Shown: positions 1 through 10,739 of the stretch, in pieces
Numbering within the stretch: position 1 is the first letter of the stretch
Layout of the letters: each line of letters opens with the position of its first letter
Source of the DNA: Ceratodon purpureus
Taxonomy: Eukaryota > Streptophyta > Bryopsida > Pseudoditrichales > Ditrichaceae
NCBI GenBank assembly: GCA_014871385.1
Contig: CM026427.1
Span: 3,790,988-3,854,987 of the forward strand
Direction: 5' to 3'
DNA length: 64,000 nt
Program-made: the position numbers and the translations under genes
Notes under the pieces: model-generated
The model's input: only the letters and a program-made list of their open reading frames with translations
Told to the model about the DNA's origin: nothing
Database searches by the model: none

Positions 1-1
1 G

Positions 2-154
2 TTGTGGTGTCCTAAGGACGTCCTTGGCACTGCTCCAGGGATTCAGTGCTTTGTCAGTGTGCCCTCGGATGTTAACCCTCCGGATTCTGGGATAAGTAAC
101 CAGACATCGCAAGAAGCTGTGTCAAGTACTTCTTTGATCACTTACATGGAGTGA
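2..154 (+). CDS. Possible partial coding exon at the window edge
   Basis: A reading frame is open from base 2 to a TGA at 152-154, giving about 50 residues rich in S, T and P. It is cut by the window start, so its beginning is unknown. A good splice donor (CAG followed by GTGAAG) lies a few bases after the stop at about 160, so this could instead be non-coding exon sequence. I recognise no family. It may belong to the same transcript as the exon at 784-1697, which is on the same strand, but that link is inferred only from proximity. Confidence 0.25.
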   Translation: MWCPKDVLGTAPGIQCFVSVPSDVNPPDSGISNQTSQEAVSSTSLITYME

Positions 155-783
155 CAGGTGAAGGGAAGGTGCAGTGGTTCATCTGTGCAACTTCTGAGGC
201 CACTGCCGTGGCAAGGACTTCCGTGGGGGAAGCTTGTACTGATGCACCCCGTGCTTGGCACTTTATTGGTGCACAAGAGCTTTGATGAGTGCCTTCCTTA
301 GGTTTAGGGTTGCCTGGGACTGAATATCACTGGCATTGGGTGTAAGCGACACTTTGCTTCGTAATCTATCCAGTTAACTCTGTTACTTGTCCTGCACTTT
401 TACGTAATGGTCACTTCCAGGGTACCACTGCAACTTCACTGTCTGCCACGGCGCACTTGCTCTTCATGGTGACTGCTACTGAATTAGGGTAGCTAAGCTT
501 TACATGTACTTGGACTAACTTTGGGAACTGCCAAATTACTGTACCTGATTGCCAAAGCACTTTCAAATTGCTGTCACTGCGGAAGCACTGGTGATGAACT
601 TGGTGCTGGACCTTTCGGTGGATCACTTTACAAACCGTTTTTTCTCACTGATTTACTGTGACATATACCTGAGATAATGTGAATTGCCCTTTTCCTTGAG
701 TAGCTCTAGGTTGTTTCATTTGTTATTGTGATGACGACAGCGAGCTAAACATATAGAAACGTTTTGTGTCATTGCGTGTGTAG

Positions 784-1697
784 TTAATGTGGAGTCCGCT
801 TCTGGGACTCCAACTTCGATTAAACAGAAGACAGTATTGACGCCGTCTTCGGGGCATGTGAAAACACCTGTTTCGGGGAGTTGGAAGACGCCCTCGTCAA
901 GTGCTGGAAGGGTGCCCGGTGAAGATCGAGTAGGACGTTCGGATGGAGTGGCTTACAGAACCCCACCTGCGGTGAGTAAGTCAGGGACTTCCTCGAGGCC
1001 AGTGGTTGGGGGGGCAAACACATTTGACGAGAGCCTACTCTTCGCGGAGACTGAAGAGGTGTGCTTGAGCCAGGCCCAGCAGCCTTCCCATGCGACACCA
1101 GAAGGTGGACCTGATAAGGCTGTGACCACTCTGATTCCAGAGACAGTATTCCTTGACAGTTCGGAGGGGGTTCCTGAGGTGGAGGGAATACAGCCACTGT
1201 GGACTGGAAAAATGCCCATGGACACTACTAGAAGTGAGGGAACTCAACAGGGCACATCGTCTTCTAGCGACGGAGGTCGAGACCCCGAAATCATGGAGAC
1301 GGATTCCCTTGGACTTGACATAGACATGGTGCTGTCAGAAAGTCAGGCTGTGCCTCCGGAACCTCCAGCTACTAAGAAGTCCTCAACTCAAGATGTGATC
1401 TCTCTGAGAACGTCCAGGAAAGCGGCCCTGCGGAATACAATGTGTCCAGCGCCGGCTGCTAATGCACAGAATCAAAGTGAAAATGTGTGTGTGGCAGGGG
1501 GGAAGAAGGTGGTTTCAGGGCGTGGGCGAGGCACCCAGGGCGTAGCAAGGAACGAGAAGGTAAGCAACATGAAGCCGTTGGCGTTAATTGGCGTGCAGGA
1601 GAAATTCCGGGCACCAGCTGTGGTCGCAGATGCAGGGAAGGGGAGAGGACGCGGAGGCAAGCATGCCAAGCGCAAGCGCGACGGGAGTACTCCGTAA
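784..1697 (+). CDS. 3'-terminal exon of an unidentified, disordered basic protein
   Basis: A long reading frame of just over 300 codons ends in TAA at 1695-1697. The frame has no ATG at its start and is open upstream. A plausible splice acceptor (GTGTGTAG) ends at 783, so I read this as an internal-to-terminal exon whose 5' exons lie to the left. The product looks disordered: the first third is rich in S, T, P and G with TP/SP dipeptides (for example VLTPSSG and WKTPSS), the middle is acidic, and the end is strongly basic with GRGRG repeats and a KHAKRKRDG tail suggestive of a nuclear-localisation signal. A conserved-looking SRKAALRN stretch lies in the last third. Such composition suits a chromatin or cell-cycle protein, but that is only inference. 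Family unknown. Confidence 0.5.
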
Positions 1698-3450
1698 AGC
1701 ACAGTGGAGGTGGTCGAGTCAGTGAGATCAGCGGCAGATTTTGATATCAAATTTTGAAGGCATTCGTGCGTGTACAGCGTTGCGGGTGATATTTAGAATT
1801 TTCAGAATGCATGGCGAATATCGCGGATAGGATATTGTAAGGGGTGTTTCTCCTCGTCAATGGGGACAGTCCATACACTCGTGGGTTCTGGCCACGCGGC
1901 TGACTGCTATTGTATATGTACGGTACTATGTTTAATTTTGAGAAATGTAAATATGATCATTGGGAAGTCTTTACGATATGAGTCATGACTGTGCTGTGTG
2001 CGAAATGCCGCCGTCGTGGTTATATGTGTTTGTTTCCCTTTCAGCTGCTCTGGATGTCCGAACATTGAGGAGCACCAAATTTGTTCTTATTTGTGTGCAA
2101 GCAAGGCATTCATCGGTTTGTAAGGGATCCTTTCAGTTGCAACATTCCGGATATGATTGTTCCAGGATTACTGACGACTGTCTTCTAGTCGTCCTGTGGT
2201 ATGCTTACAGAAACCTGAACCAGGTCTTGCGAGTAGTGTTCCACTTGATTCAGAGGACCGTCCTGTAGGGAGTCCGTCGCCGTCAAGAGAGAAACGGCCA
2301 AACTTACTTCCGGCCATTTTATGAGCGACTCAGAGGCTGGGAATGTGATGTTCTAAACTGATTGCTTAATTGGTTTTCATTGTTGTTTTGCAGCGATTGC
2401 ACAGCTGTTTGAGGCTTTTCGGCATATCACTTGACTGCAGAAACTCCTCTGAGAATGCTTATTCAGAAATCTAGGCAAATGGAAATAAGCGAAGAAGGAA
2501 GCGCCATGGCCTGAGGGCGGGAGTCAGAGATGACGTCCCAACAAAATGTCTCAAGGAGGAGCATGGCATCGAGCTCAGTGGAGAGGTGATTCCCTGGCCA
2601 TTTCTGTAGCACGTCTGATCCCCATCTTCGAATGCTTTTTTATTGAATAAGATGCCAGAGGCCGGGTTGAAGTCATTCTCTGAACGAAGCTCTGTGATTG
2701 TGTAGTTTCACGTATTACATTTGCTAAGAAGTTTGTCCAAATCAATATTAGAGAGTCGTCGTGGCTTCAAAATCTGCACATTACTTTAGACGCCATTTGT
2801 TTTCGATGAGCACATTACATGACCATCAAAGTTTCTTGTTTGCAGACAGAGGTTTGAGCCCTTGCTGTGGCAGAGAAAGACGCATTCATGAGGGGCATGC
2901 GGCCATCTCCCACTGTCATTGCTAGATACCCTGTCTGATTAGCTATTGGTTATTTGTGCTTGCTAGCAATTTGTAGAAGGCTCTTCAAGTTGAATCCTCA
3001 AAGTCACGATTAGTAATAGTTAATCTATGCTGCCCCCATGTTCGTGAGCACACTATGATTCGGTAACCGGTTATTGCCTTTTTGTGTGTGCTGATGGTTT
3101 AGTTGACATCAAAGAATCTGTTCATGGGCCTCACTTTGTCAGAATTCTGTAACTGGGTTTACTGCAGAAACGAAAAGAGCACAGTGCTACTGACTTGCAT
3201 AAATTGAAGATTGCATATTTACCCGGGGTTAATAATCACTTAATTCCATGCTTGGTAATCATACTTTGTAATTAGTTGTGTATTGAATGAATTTGAAATG
3301 GTTGCAACCAATTTTGTGTGGGTATACAAGGTTGTCTGACGGGTCAACCTATAAATTACAAATGTTCAATGGCTGAATATCTGACTTGGCTCATATTGTT
3401 TGATTCAAAATTGTTTTTATTACCTGTATCTAAATAAATTGGACGAGATA
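1698..3450. other. Non-coding stretch, no supported gene
   Basis: Probably 3' UTR and intergenic DNA. I see no conserved protein or RNA gene. At about 2597-2625 it contains a short block almost identical to one near 24,541 (see the dispersed-repeat entry). Confidence 0.4.
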
Positions 3451-3580
3451 CTGAGTTACAAATATTTATTGTTTTTATTAAATTAAAAAGAAATATACAG
3501 AAAGGGTTGTAAATACAACCAAGTAATTAATCTATTACAAATTAATTACTTTACACTCAAATCAAGTAATTCTAAGAAAT

Positions 3581-5161
3581 TTACACATTCTCATTTTCAT
3601 TTACATCCTCACTTTCACAATTTCCAGTATCAATATAACTTATGTACGGGATATGTTTCCAAGTGATTGGATTTTCACTTTGAAGCTGATTTTTAACTCT
3701 AGTACAAATCGCTTCTTTGTTAACCAAGGCACATCCCATCTTAAAATTAGTTGCTGATAATGAATTGGAATCAAATTGTAGTGTTCCGTGGCTAACATAT
3801 TTGCTGAATACAAATACACCTGCTCCCTTATTATTCTCAAGTTTCATACAATGTTGGAAAATTCCAAATTCACCTCCTTTGGGATATCCCTCAATAAACC
3901 AACATACAAAAGAGCAATCAAAATCCAATTTATCAATGTGTGGCTTTATAAAAGAATTCTTGGACATGTGTAATTGATGCACTTGTGTTGGATACGAATC
4001 TAATCCAATTGCTATACAATTTATAGCTTGTAATTGATTTGTAAAATATTCTTTAACTGGATGTCCAAATAAATCCAATGCCTTCCATATCGTAGATGCA
4101 ACAGAATCCCCAATGCGTCTGAAAGCAAGTTTTGTGCTCTCAGACATGTTTTTTCTATCATATGGTACCACATTTCCTCTTGAGTCTAATCCTCCATGTG
4201 CTATATACCCATGGCCTACAGACTTATAAGAGCCTCTTTTTGGGTCTTCTTGATTAGATTTTCCCTCAAATGGAGCAGTTTCATAATATATGTCTGCTTG
4301 AGCTAATGTGCTTTCATATGTAACCACATCATTATTCCATATTTCAGGAATATAAATAAATAAAACATGATTGAGTGATAAATCACTTGAATTTAATATT
4401 TTATCATTCAATACTTTATTTCCATCTAATAATAATAAAGCAGTAGATGTTGTTGGTATAAGATGATTGTCTTGATAAACATTTTGCCATGCTTTTTCAA
4501 ATTTTTTATTTTCCCAATATGGTACTCCCAGTTTATTTTTATTTGATGGAATGCTTGTGTAACTAATGACAATTCTCATGTTTGTTTTTATGTCAAATTG
4601 CTTGAGAATAGATAATTCAAGATGTCCTTTTTCCACCAATATACATTGAAGAATTTTGTATGAAAAAGACATCTTCCTTTTGTTTTTTTCACTCGTTTTT
4701 TGTAAAAAAACTTGTAATTTTTGAAAAGTATCATGAAAATTTTGTAAACTGGTTATTTCAATATCTTTTGTGATAGATGTATCAAAGATGTATTTTGTAT
4801 GCTTTGAAAAATCAAGATTCTCAATATTTTCACATAGAGGACAACATAGCGACTTTTGTAGACAATCACCACAAATTTTGTGGCAAAATTGAACATAATA
4901 TTGTTGTTTAGAATGAGGAGGCAGATGTACCCTTGATTCTGGTTCCGTAAATATTTTATAGAAATAAGGCCACTGTAGGGTTTTTTTGCACGGAAGAACA
5001 TACAAACGATCAAATAATTTTTGCTTGTGTTGTGGAGTTTTACATCCTCTGGTATTAGAATCATAAATCAATTCTAAAATATTTTGAGCTTCCATAAAGT
5101 TTAGAGCAGTGACTTGTGCAATTCTAGCCTTTTTGGCCTCATGGATTACAATCTCTTCCAT
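3581..5161 (-). CDS. Single-exon ORF resembling a 2OG-Fe(II) dioxygenase
   Basis: An intact, intronless frame. The open frame continues upstream into the GC-rich tandem array (to 5473), but the natural start is the ATG at 5161, giving 526 aa that begin MEEIVIHEAK. Residues 93-110 hold a cysteine cluster (C93, C97, C100, C106, C107, C110) that could bind zinc. The C-terminal part resembles a double-stranded beta-helix 2OG oxygenase: PHIDKLD with H408 and D410 as the HxD pair, a glycine-rich turn GGEFGIF around 429-435, then VSHGT with H458 and a basic residue near 474 or 488 for 2-oxoglutarate. These are the expected iron and cosubstrate ligands. The substrate cannot be read; relatives modify nucleic acid or protein. 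Codons are much more AT-rich than in the neighbouring host genes, which with the lack of introns suggests transfer or a mobile-element origin. The fold call is moderate; the ORF itself is secure. Confidence 0.6.
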   Translation of the reverse strand: MEEIVIHEAKKARIAQVTALNFMEAQNILELIYDSNTRGCKTPQHKQKLFDRLYVLPCKKTLQWPYFYKIFTEPESRVHLPPHSKQQYYVQFCHKICGDCLQKSLCCPLCENIENLDFSKHTKYIFDTSITKDIEITSLQNFHDTFQKLQVFLQKTSEKNKRKMSFSYKILQCILVEKGHLELSILKQFDIKTNMRIVISYTSIPSNKNKLGVPYWENKKFEKAWQNVYQDNHLIPTTSTALLLLDGNKVLNDKILNSSDLSLNHVLFIYIPEIWNNDVVTYESTLAQADIYYETAPFEGKSNQEDPKRGSYKSVGHGYIAHGGLDSRGNVVPYDRKNMSESTKLAFRRIGDSVASTIWKALDLFGHPVKEYFTNQLQAINCIAIGLDSYPTQVHQLHMSKNSFIKPHIDKLDFDCSFVCWFIEGYPKGGEFGIFQHCMKLENNKGAGVFVFSKYVSHGTLQFDSNSLSATNFKMGCALVNKEAICTRVKNQLQSENPITWKHIPYISYIDTGNCESEDVNENENV

Positions 5162-5400
5162 CTTGCTAGAAAATAAATGATTATAGACAATTGAAATATA
5201 AAGTAATAGAGTGTAAGGTAATAAATATTTATATAGATTATAATGAATAAAAAAAATATGATGTACAAATCTGTATATTACATAGTTATTTGAACAAGCT
5301 TTTACTGTAGTTTTCAAAATAAAAGTAATTTCAAAAATAAAAAGGAAAGTAAAAGTATGTACTAAATTTAAAAATATTAAAAGTTTTAAAATTGAAGATG

Positions 5401-5945
5401 GTGCCCAGCTAGTGCAGCTGGGCCCCCCAATTACTAGAGCTGGGGCCCCAGCTAGTATAGCTGGGGCCCCCAACTACTATAGCTGGGGCCCCAACTAGTG
5501 CAGTTGGGGCCCCCAACTATTACAGCTGGGGCCCCAACTAGTGCAGTTGGGGCCCCCAACTACTACAGTTGGGGCCCCAACTAGTGCAGTTGGGGCCCCC
5601 AACTATTACAGCTGGGGCCCCAACTAGTGCAGTTGGGGCCCCCAACTATTACAGCTGGGGCCCCAACTAGTGCAGTTGGGGCCCCCAACTATTACAGCTG
5701 GGGCCCCAACTAGTGCAGTTGGGGCCCCCAACTATTACAGCTGGGGCCCCAACTAATGCAGCTGGGCCCCCCAATTACTAGAGCTGGGGCCTCAGCTAGT
5801 GTAGCTGGGGCCCCCAATTACTACAGCTGGGGCCCCCAACTATTAGTGCTGGGGCCCCCAATTACTACAGCTGGGGCCCCCAATTATTACAACTGGGCCC
5901 TAGCTAGTGCAACTTCGGCCCCCAATTACTACAGTTGGGGCCCTT
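5401..5945. repeat. GC-rich palindromic minisatellite, 43-bp period
   Basis: A tandem array built from alternating near-palindromes of the type AGYTGGGGCCCCAACT. In the best-ordered part (about 5500-5760) the motif GTGCAGT recurs every 43 bases (5541, 5584, 5627, 5670, 5713). Each 43-bp unit holds two palindromes separated by TAGTGCAG or TATTACAG spacers. The flanks of the array are more diverged. It sits directly upstream of the dioxygenase-like ORF on - and just upstream of a TATA-like box on +. Strong hairpin potential is expected. Confidence 0.95.
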
Positions 5946-5949
5946 GTGA

Positions 5950-5960
5950 GATATATAAGG
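5950..5960 (+). promoter_or_regulatory. TATA-like box abutting the minisatellite
   Basis: GATATATAAGG lies immediately after the GC-rich array and points rightwards. Downstream I see only a very short open frame (ATG at about 5966), so the transcript, if any, is unknown. Confidence 0.3.
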
Positions 5961-5999
5961 TGAAAATGGACCTTCTTCACTCACCATACACCTTTTTCA

Positions 6000-7900
6000 T
6001 CAACATTTAAAAAAAATATGTTACTTTGAAAAATAAACTAATGATAATTTATATTTAATAAAAAGATATTTAATTGAACCATTTATGATTTTTCATCTTC
6101 CATTTATGAACTAAGAAATAAGAACTATTAGGAGTAATAAGGAGAACTACGAAAATAATTTAGGAGAACTATGAAAAGAATTTAGGTAAATTATAATGCA
6201 AAGAATTATGGGTCATGCTTATCAAGCCTCCAGCAGATGGTATGTGTTATGTCGCCATGTTTCATTTTGGTTTGGGGTCGATTCGGCGCTTGAGATGCAT
6301 TCAGAGGATTTGCCACAGTCTTTTACATGTCGCATGCATGACGGACCCTTCCACTTCACTTTCTATAGTAATTCTAGTTGTACTTGCACTTCACTTTTGG
6401 CTTCGAATCTTGCAAAAGTAATCAACTCAGTGAGATTGTACACGAATTGAGGGGAAAACAAAGCAGCAGCGTAAGTGAAAGTAATAACCGAAGAAGACTC
6501 AGTGCACATGGCAAGTAAAAAGGAAGTCTTAGTGAAGTTATCAGGTATGTCCTAAGAGGGTTCATTCTGAATTGAGTAAGATATGTCCTAAGAGGGTTCA
6601 CTCCGAACTGAGTAAGATATGTCCTAAGAGGGTTCATTCTGTAGCACCTGCAGCGAAAGAGAGTAAACAAAACCGCGTTTAAGGGATATTGCACATCGAT
6701 CCCGTTTGCAATTGTTTAAACAAAATGAGTTGTGTGTGTACTTCCCCTGTTTTGTTAAAAAAAAACCAGTGAATGACCAAAGATGCTTGCATTGAAACCC
6801 AAAGTGCTTGTATAGATCAATTAAGTTCTCCAATCAAGTAAGGTAAACATCATGGGATCGAAGTATGTGCTCAAATCATAAATTTAAATTAGGTGAAGAA
6901 TAAGGGTAGATTCCAGGTGACATGTTGCCATACTGGGTGAGAGTTAACATTGTTCCTCCTCACCAGTGCTTACAACGGAGGGGCAGGCATGATACCAAGT
7001 TTGACAAACTGGAGACCGAGTAACTGAAAGAAGCAATTCCATCAAATGGGAGTAGCAACGAGATGCCCAATTAACAACAAGCCTTTTGAAGTATAGGCTC
7101 AAGCAGCCAATCTTCAAAAATTTATCTCCGTTGGTGAAAATGCTACCTGAAAGGCACTGGACCAAAATGTTTTCAATATTAAAATCCATAGATCAGAAGT
7201 CGTGGAAGTTTCGGAAGCTCACATGACCACTTCGGTTGCATACATGATGGCAACTAAAATTCACCACAACTAAATCCAAACAACCTGCAAAGTTCAATAC
7301 ATCAAGATTCAAGATCACTTCTTGCAGGAGTGAATTCAAATTTAAATCTAAATATACTCGTATAGCAATCTACACCATTCTGCAATCTTCGGTCAGCATG
7401 CCAGGGCCATCGCCACGCCACAGTGGCCCTCATAGTCCAATTTAAACCAAAATCTTGGAAGGGCTTTCCTGAAATCTCCCCGGAAATAATTCACAGTCTT
7501 CAAAATAAAGGAAGTGCTTTTGACAGAAGCTCACACGACCATAACAGAGTTCACACATAACCAGTGGGCGGTGGAACAAAACCCTGAACCTATCGTACCC
7601 AACTTCCTCCGACGACCAATCCACCATTGAATAGATACCGAATACTGTACTCGAAGCGCCTGACTCAGGTATGTTTTTAGAGAGTAAACAAAACCGCGCC
7701 CTGATAACACAGGATGCAGAGCATGTATACTGCAAAAACAATACAAAGTTTACGTCCATCATAGAGATAACAAAATCATGAACACAGGACAGAGCTTCAT
7801 GTCTACGTGCAATCACTGTCTGAATGTCAAACCCAGCGTGGTTCGAGCAAAATCTGTAAGTTTTAGTCTAGAGATGCAGAGCCGTTCTTCTATATTCAGC
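6000..7900. other. Repeat-bearing stretch without a supported gene
   Basis: Small open frames occur, but none shows a recognisable domain. The stretch contains a 36-bp tandem repeat, a 20-bp block shared between about 6659 and 7679, and a 25-bp block shared with about 24,509. Confidence 0.4.
6546..6641. repeat. 36-bp tandem repeat, about 2.7 copies
   Basis: Units beginning TATGTCCTAAGAGGGTTCA start at 6546, 6582 and 6618, separated by ATTGAGTAAGA-like ends, with a few substitutions between copies. On the minus strand it reads as a 12-residue repeat (NPLRTYLTQF), but no gene supports that reading. Confidence 0.9.
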
Positions 7901-8038
7901 TAAAAGTGTTTTAGTCCATGTACTAATAGCGGTGGGTTTCATTGCTAGACATAGCTATCAAGTACAGTGGAATGCCTAGTAGCAACATCCACAGCAAGTA
8001 GTATCTGAAGGTGATACCAACGGACGACCAAAGTGCGC

Positions 8039-9650
8039 TCATTCCTTTATGACCTCGTACTGACACTCGGTCACCTTTGTGAAGACAATTGTGTCGCCAA
8101 CATGGAAGTCGTTCAGTGCGCGGAAATCGGACCAACCGCTCCCGAAGAAGCAGAAGGTCTGTTTCGGAGTGACGCAAATGGAGCTCTGCACGACGTGCTC
8201 GCCGCCCGGTCCGGACAGGGTGATCAAACTGCCGTTGAACTTCTCAGGACCAACGGCGCGCCAGAATGCGGTTGGAATGTCCTGCATCAGAGGATCACAC
8301 ACGTTAAAGTGCAGTTACTCAGACTCTTGTGCAACATGAGATCCTTCAAGAGCCAGAGGCAGTACACATGCACTTCCACATCTCTGACTTTCGTGTAAAT
8401 CAGTTGGGGAAAAGAAAAAGAGGTGAACTGTTGACTAAACATTATGTAAATCCTAGACAAGCAACCATCCTGTTCACTAAATCCAAACTAACTTCCACAC
8501 TAAGCTAGATCTACAAAAGATGCACAACCATGAATAGTTGCCCGTCTTATATGAAGTCCTCACGAATTTTAGCACTGAAAACGATCGCGACGGGACTAGG
8601 CAGAATCTGCAAGTGCACAACTTCACAATGTATACGAAATACTTGAGCAACCCCATACAACATGGAGGTGTACGCATCTAAGGCACCCGATTGGCAGTAC
8701 CTTGGTCTCAGGCGGAAAGCAGTATAATTCTGAAGCCTGCTGAATATACATCAAGTAACTAGGTTCTTCTGATCAGACCCGAATTAATTTCCAAACAATC
8801 TTCGATCCAGTACCAAAACAAGGCAGCAAATAAAGGATTCCAGCTACACGTCAGGCACGCGAGCATCGTAAAGATATTGTTAGTATGGAAAAAATAAATC
8901 ATCAGGCTGAAATTCTGCCGCAGAATACCTCAGGACGGGAGTAACGAATTTCAACATATTGGGGTACTTGGGATGTAGTTATGGAGAGAGTACAGTGATC
9001 CAGTGTACACTCACCAGGCGAGCTGATTTGTGAGCACGGGCATGTGTGGCCCGGAGCTTCTTCTTAAAGAACGGACTATTCACGTTGACCACCTGCGGTA
9101 ATTCTGGGACATTCACGCTGACCACCTGTGGTTCTGCCGGGACGATGACGTTGACCACTTGCGGTTCTTCCGGGACGTTCTGGGGAGGACAACCACGATG
9201 GTACGCAATGCTCGCCACAAGGCACCGGCTGTCAACGAACTCAAAAACAATGATATCACCAACTGAGACCGCCATGTGGCGAAGGAAGTTTGCCCACCCA
9301 GTGCTGTCACTGACCGCATTGCCAACACACGAAGAGGACGGGAGTTGTCCCATCTGAAGAGGCCACTCCTTGGGGTCACGGAGGGACGTCAGGAGGGAAC
9401 ACTGGACAGCTCCGGGCCATCCCGTCGTGGCTGTGAACGATGCGGGGACTTCCTGGCACAGTCGACGAGATAATTTCAGTTAGAGAATTCTGCCTTCACA
9501 TGGTGGGAGACGCTAGAAAAAACCAAGCGCTTAGCGAGTATGGCATACCAGGCGTGCAGGATTGGTTTTCGAGATTATTCGAACACTGAAGTAGGTTACT
9601 TCTGCCTCGTCGAGGTCCTCCAGAACCAACTCCTCCAATTCGGTCAACAT
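8039..9650 (-). CDS. B3-domain transcription factor with two B3 domains
   Basis: Three exons join in frame: 9549-9650, 9015-9452 and 8039-8281 (GT-AG borders), giving 260 aa. B3 domains bind DNA, so the product should be a nuclear transcription regulator. Domain 1 runs from about residue 20 (YFSVRIISKTNPARL) through EVPASF to GWANFLRHMAVSVGDIIVFEF. Domain 2 starts near residue 160 (SPFFKKKLRATHAR), continues DIPTAF and ends GWSDFRALNDFHVGDTIVFTK. The GW...GD..VF signature is present in both. Each domain is split by an intron at the same place, just before the [DE][IV]P motif, which points to module duplication. The linker (about 118-158) carries three PQVVNV-type repeats encoded by a 33-bp tandem repeat. 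The start ATG at 9650 was chosen because the frame leads straight into domain 1; extra 5' exons near 10 kb are possible. The two-domain layout resembles REM-type B3 proteins. Confidence 0.8.
9084..9180 (-). repeat. 33-bp tandem repeat coding the B3 linker
   Basis: Three 33-bp units, recognisable on + by GTTGACCACCTGCGGT-like starts, encode the repeats EEPQVVNVIVP, AEPQVVSVNVP and ELPQVVNVNS between the two B3 domains. The frame is kept, so linker length could change by whole units. Confidence 0.8.
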
Positions 9651-10234
9651 CGCGCCACAGACTCTGTTGACAAGGAAATTCACGTGATGAGAAACTACAG
9701 GAATTCAGAAGGCGTGACCGCACAGAAGCAACTGGTAGTAGAGAGAAACCAATGAGAGAAGAGAAGGAGCCATGGCTTACTTATGCACCACGAAACTGTT
9801 CAGGAGTGGAGCTACGGCAATTGGTAATGACCAAATCCGATCTGCGGATACCCAATGAGCCAATGTGTCACCTCGGTGTAATTAATACCAGCTGCAACAT
9901 AATGGGTTGTTTCTAAAAGTGTAATTAAGAAATCTAGGCCGTCACCTCATCAATCAGCTGCGCGCTTCTACAATTCAAGGTGTCTGCAGAACGTACTGAG
10001 GAACCATATCCAAATCACCATGTAAAGTAATGAAAACGTACCTCTGTCATGAAGCCGTCCAAGCTCGAGGCGTCCAACGCCAGGGGTTGCATCAGCAGAT
10101 TTCAGCAGCACACGAAAGCCTGGGGTACGCTGTTTTGATTGTCGCCAACTCATACTGTGGAGAGTGGGCTCACGCAATTGGAGCCCATCAGCTGCGGCAA
10201 TAGTCACCGTATGCGCCGAAGTGATAAGGGAAGT

Positions 10235-10368
10235 AGACGTACCCTGGAGAACAGTCCCCCATACGTTTACGCTACAATTTAATCCAAAGGAGTTAGCAAA
10301 CTCGTCCAGTAAGCTGCCGGAGAGTGTTTCCCGAAGACAGCACACGAAAGCGGAATCCCACATATGGT
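10235..10368 (-). CDS. Possible B3-like exon upstream of the B3 gene
   Basis: The frame reads WDSAFVCCLRETLSG, then LLDEFANSFGLNCSVNVWG, which resembles the first half of a B3 domain (F..L....... L...F...FGL). It ends at a plausible splice donor (CTCCAGG followed by GTACGT). The second half with the GW...GD signature was not found nearby. It may be an upstream exon of the 8.0-9.65 kb gene or a relic of another copy. The similarity is weak, and the high coordinate is approximate. Confidence 0.3.
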
Positions 10369-10739
10369 CTGCGGTCTCGACAGAACCCACGGTTTGGCCA
10401 AACAAAGTGGCCAACTAATCCCAGCAACTGTACATGGCCAAGAACCCTAAAACAGCCTGTCCACTGTCGGGGTGGGGAAGATCTCGTTTGTGGGTTAGTA
10501 CCTAGTGGCGTAATTGGCGGCCATAAGGATCTCGACTAGCAGCTTGAGAAATGCCGCTTACCCAAAAGCAACAACGCTGGACACGTTGAGTCGGGCCACA
10601 GCGTTGCTTTCTGGCCCCCTGTTGAAGCACCTCGTCCCCTTCTTCAAGCGCCCCATCTCCTTGTTCAAGCGCCTCGTCTCCGTCGACGTAGGCCTTGGCC
10701 TCTCCATCCCACCGACTTTCGTCTTCATGAAATGAGATG

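Noticed and set aside
5162-5473. N-terminal extension of the dioxygenase-like ORF into the GC-rich array
   Set aside because: The extension is translated minisatellite plus AT-rich, hydrophobic low-complexity sequence; the ATG at 5161 is a more natural start.
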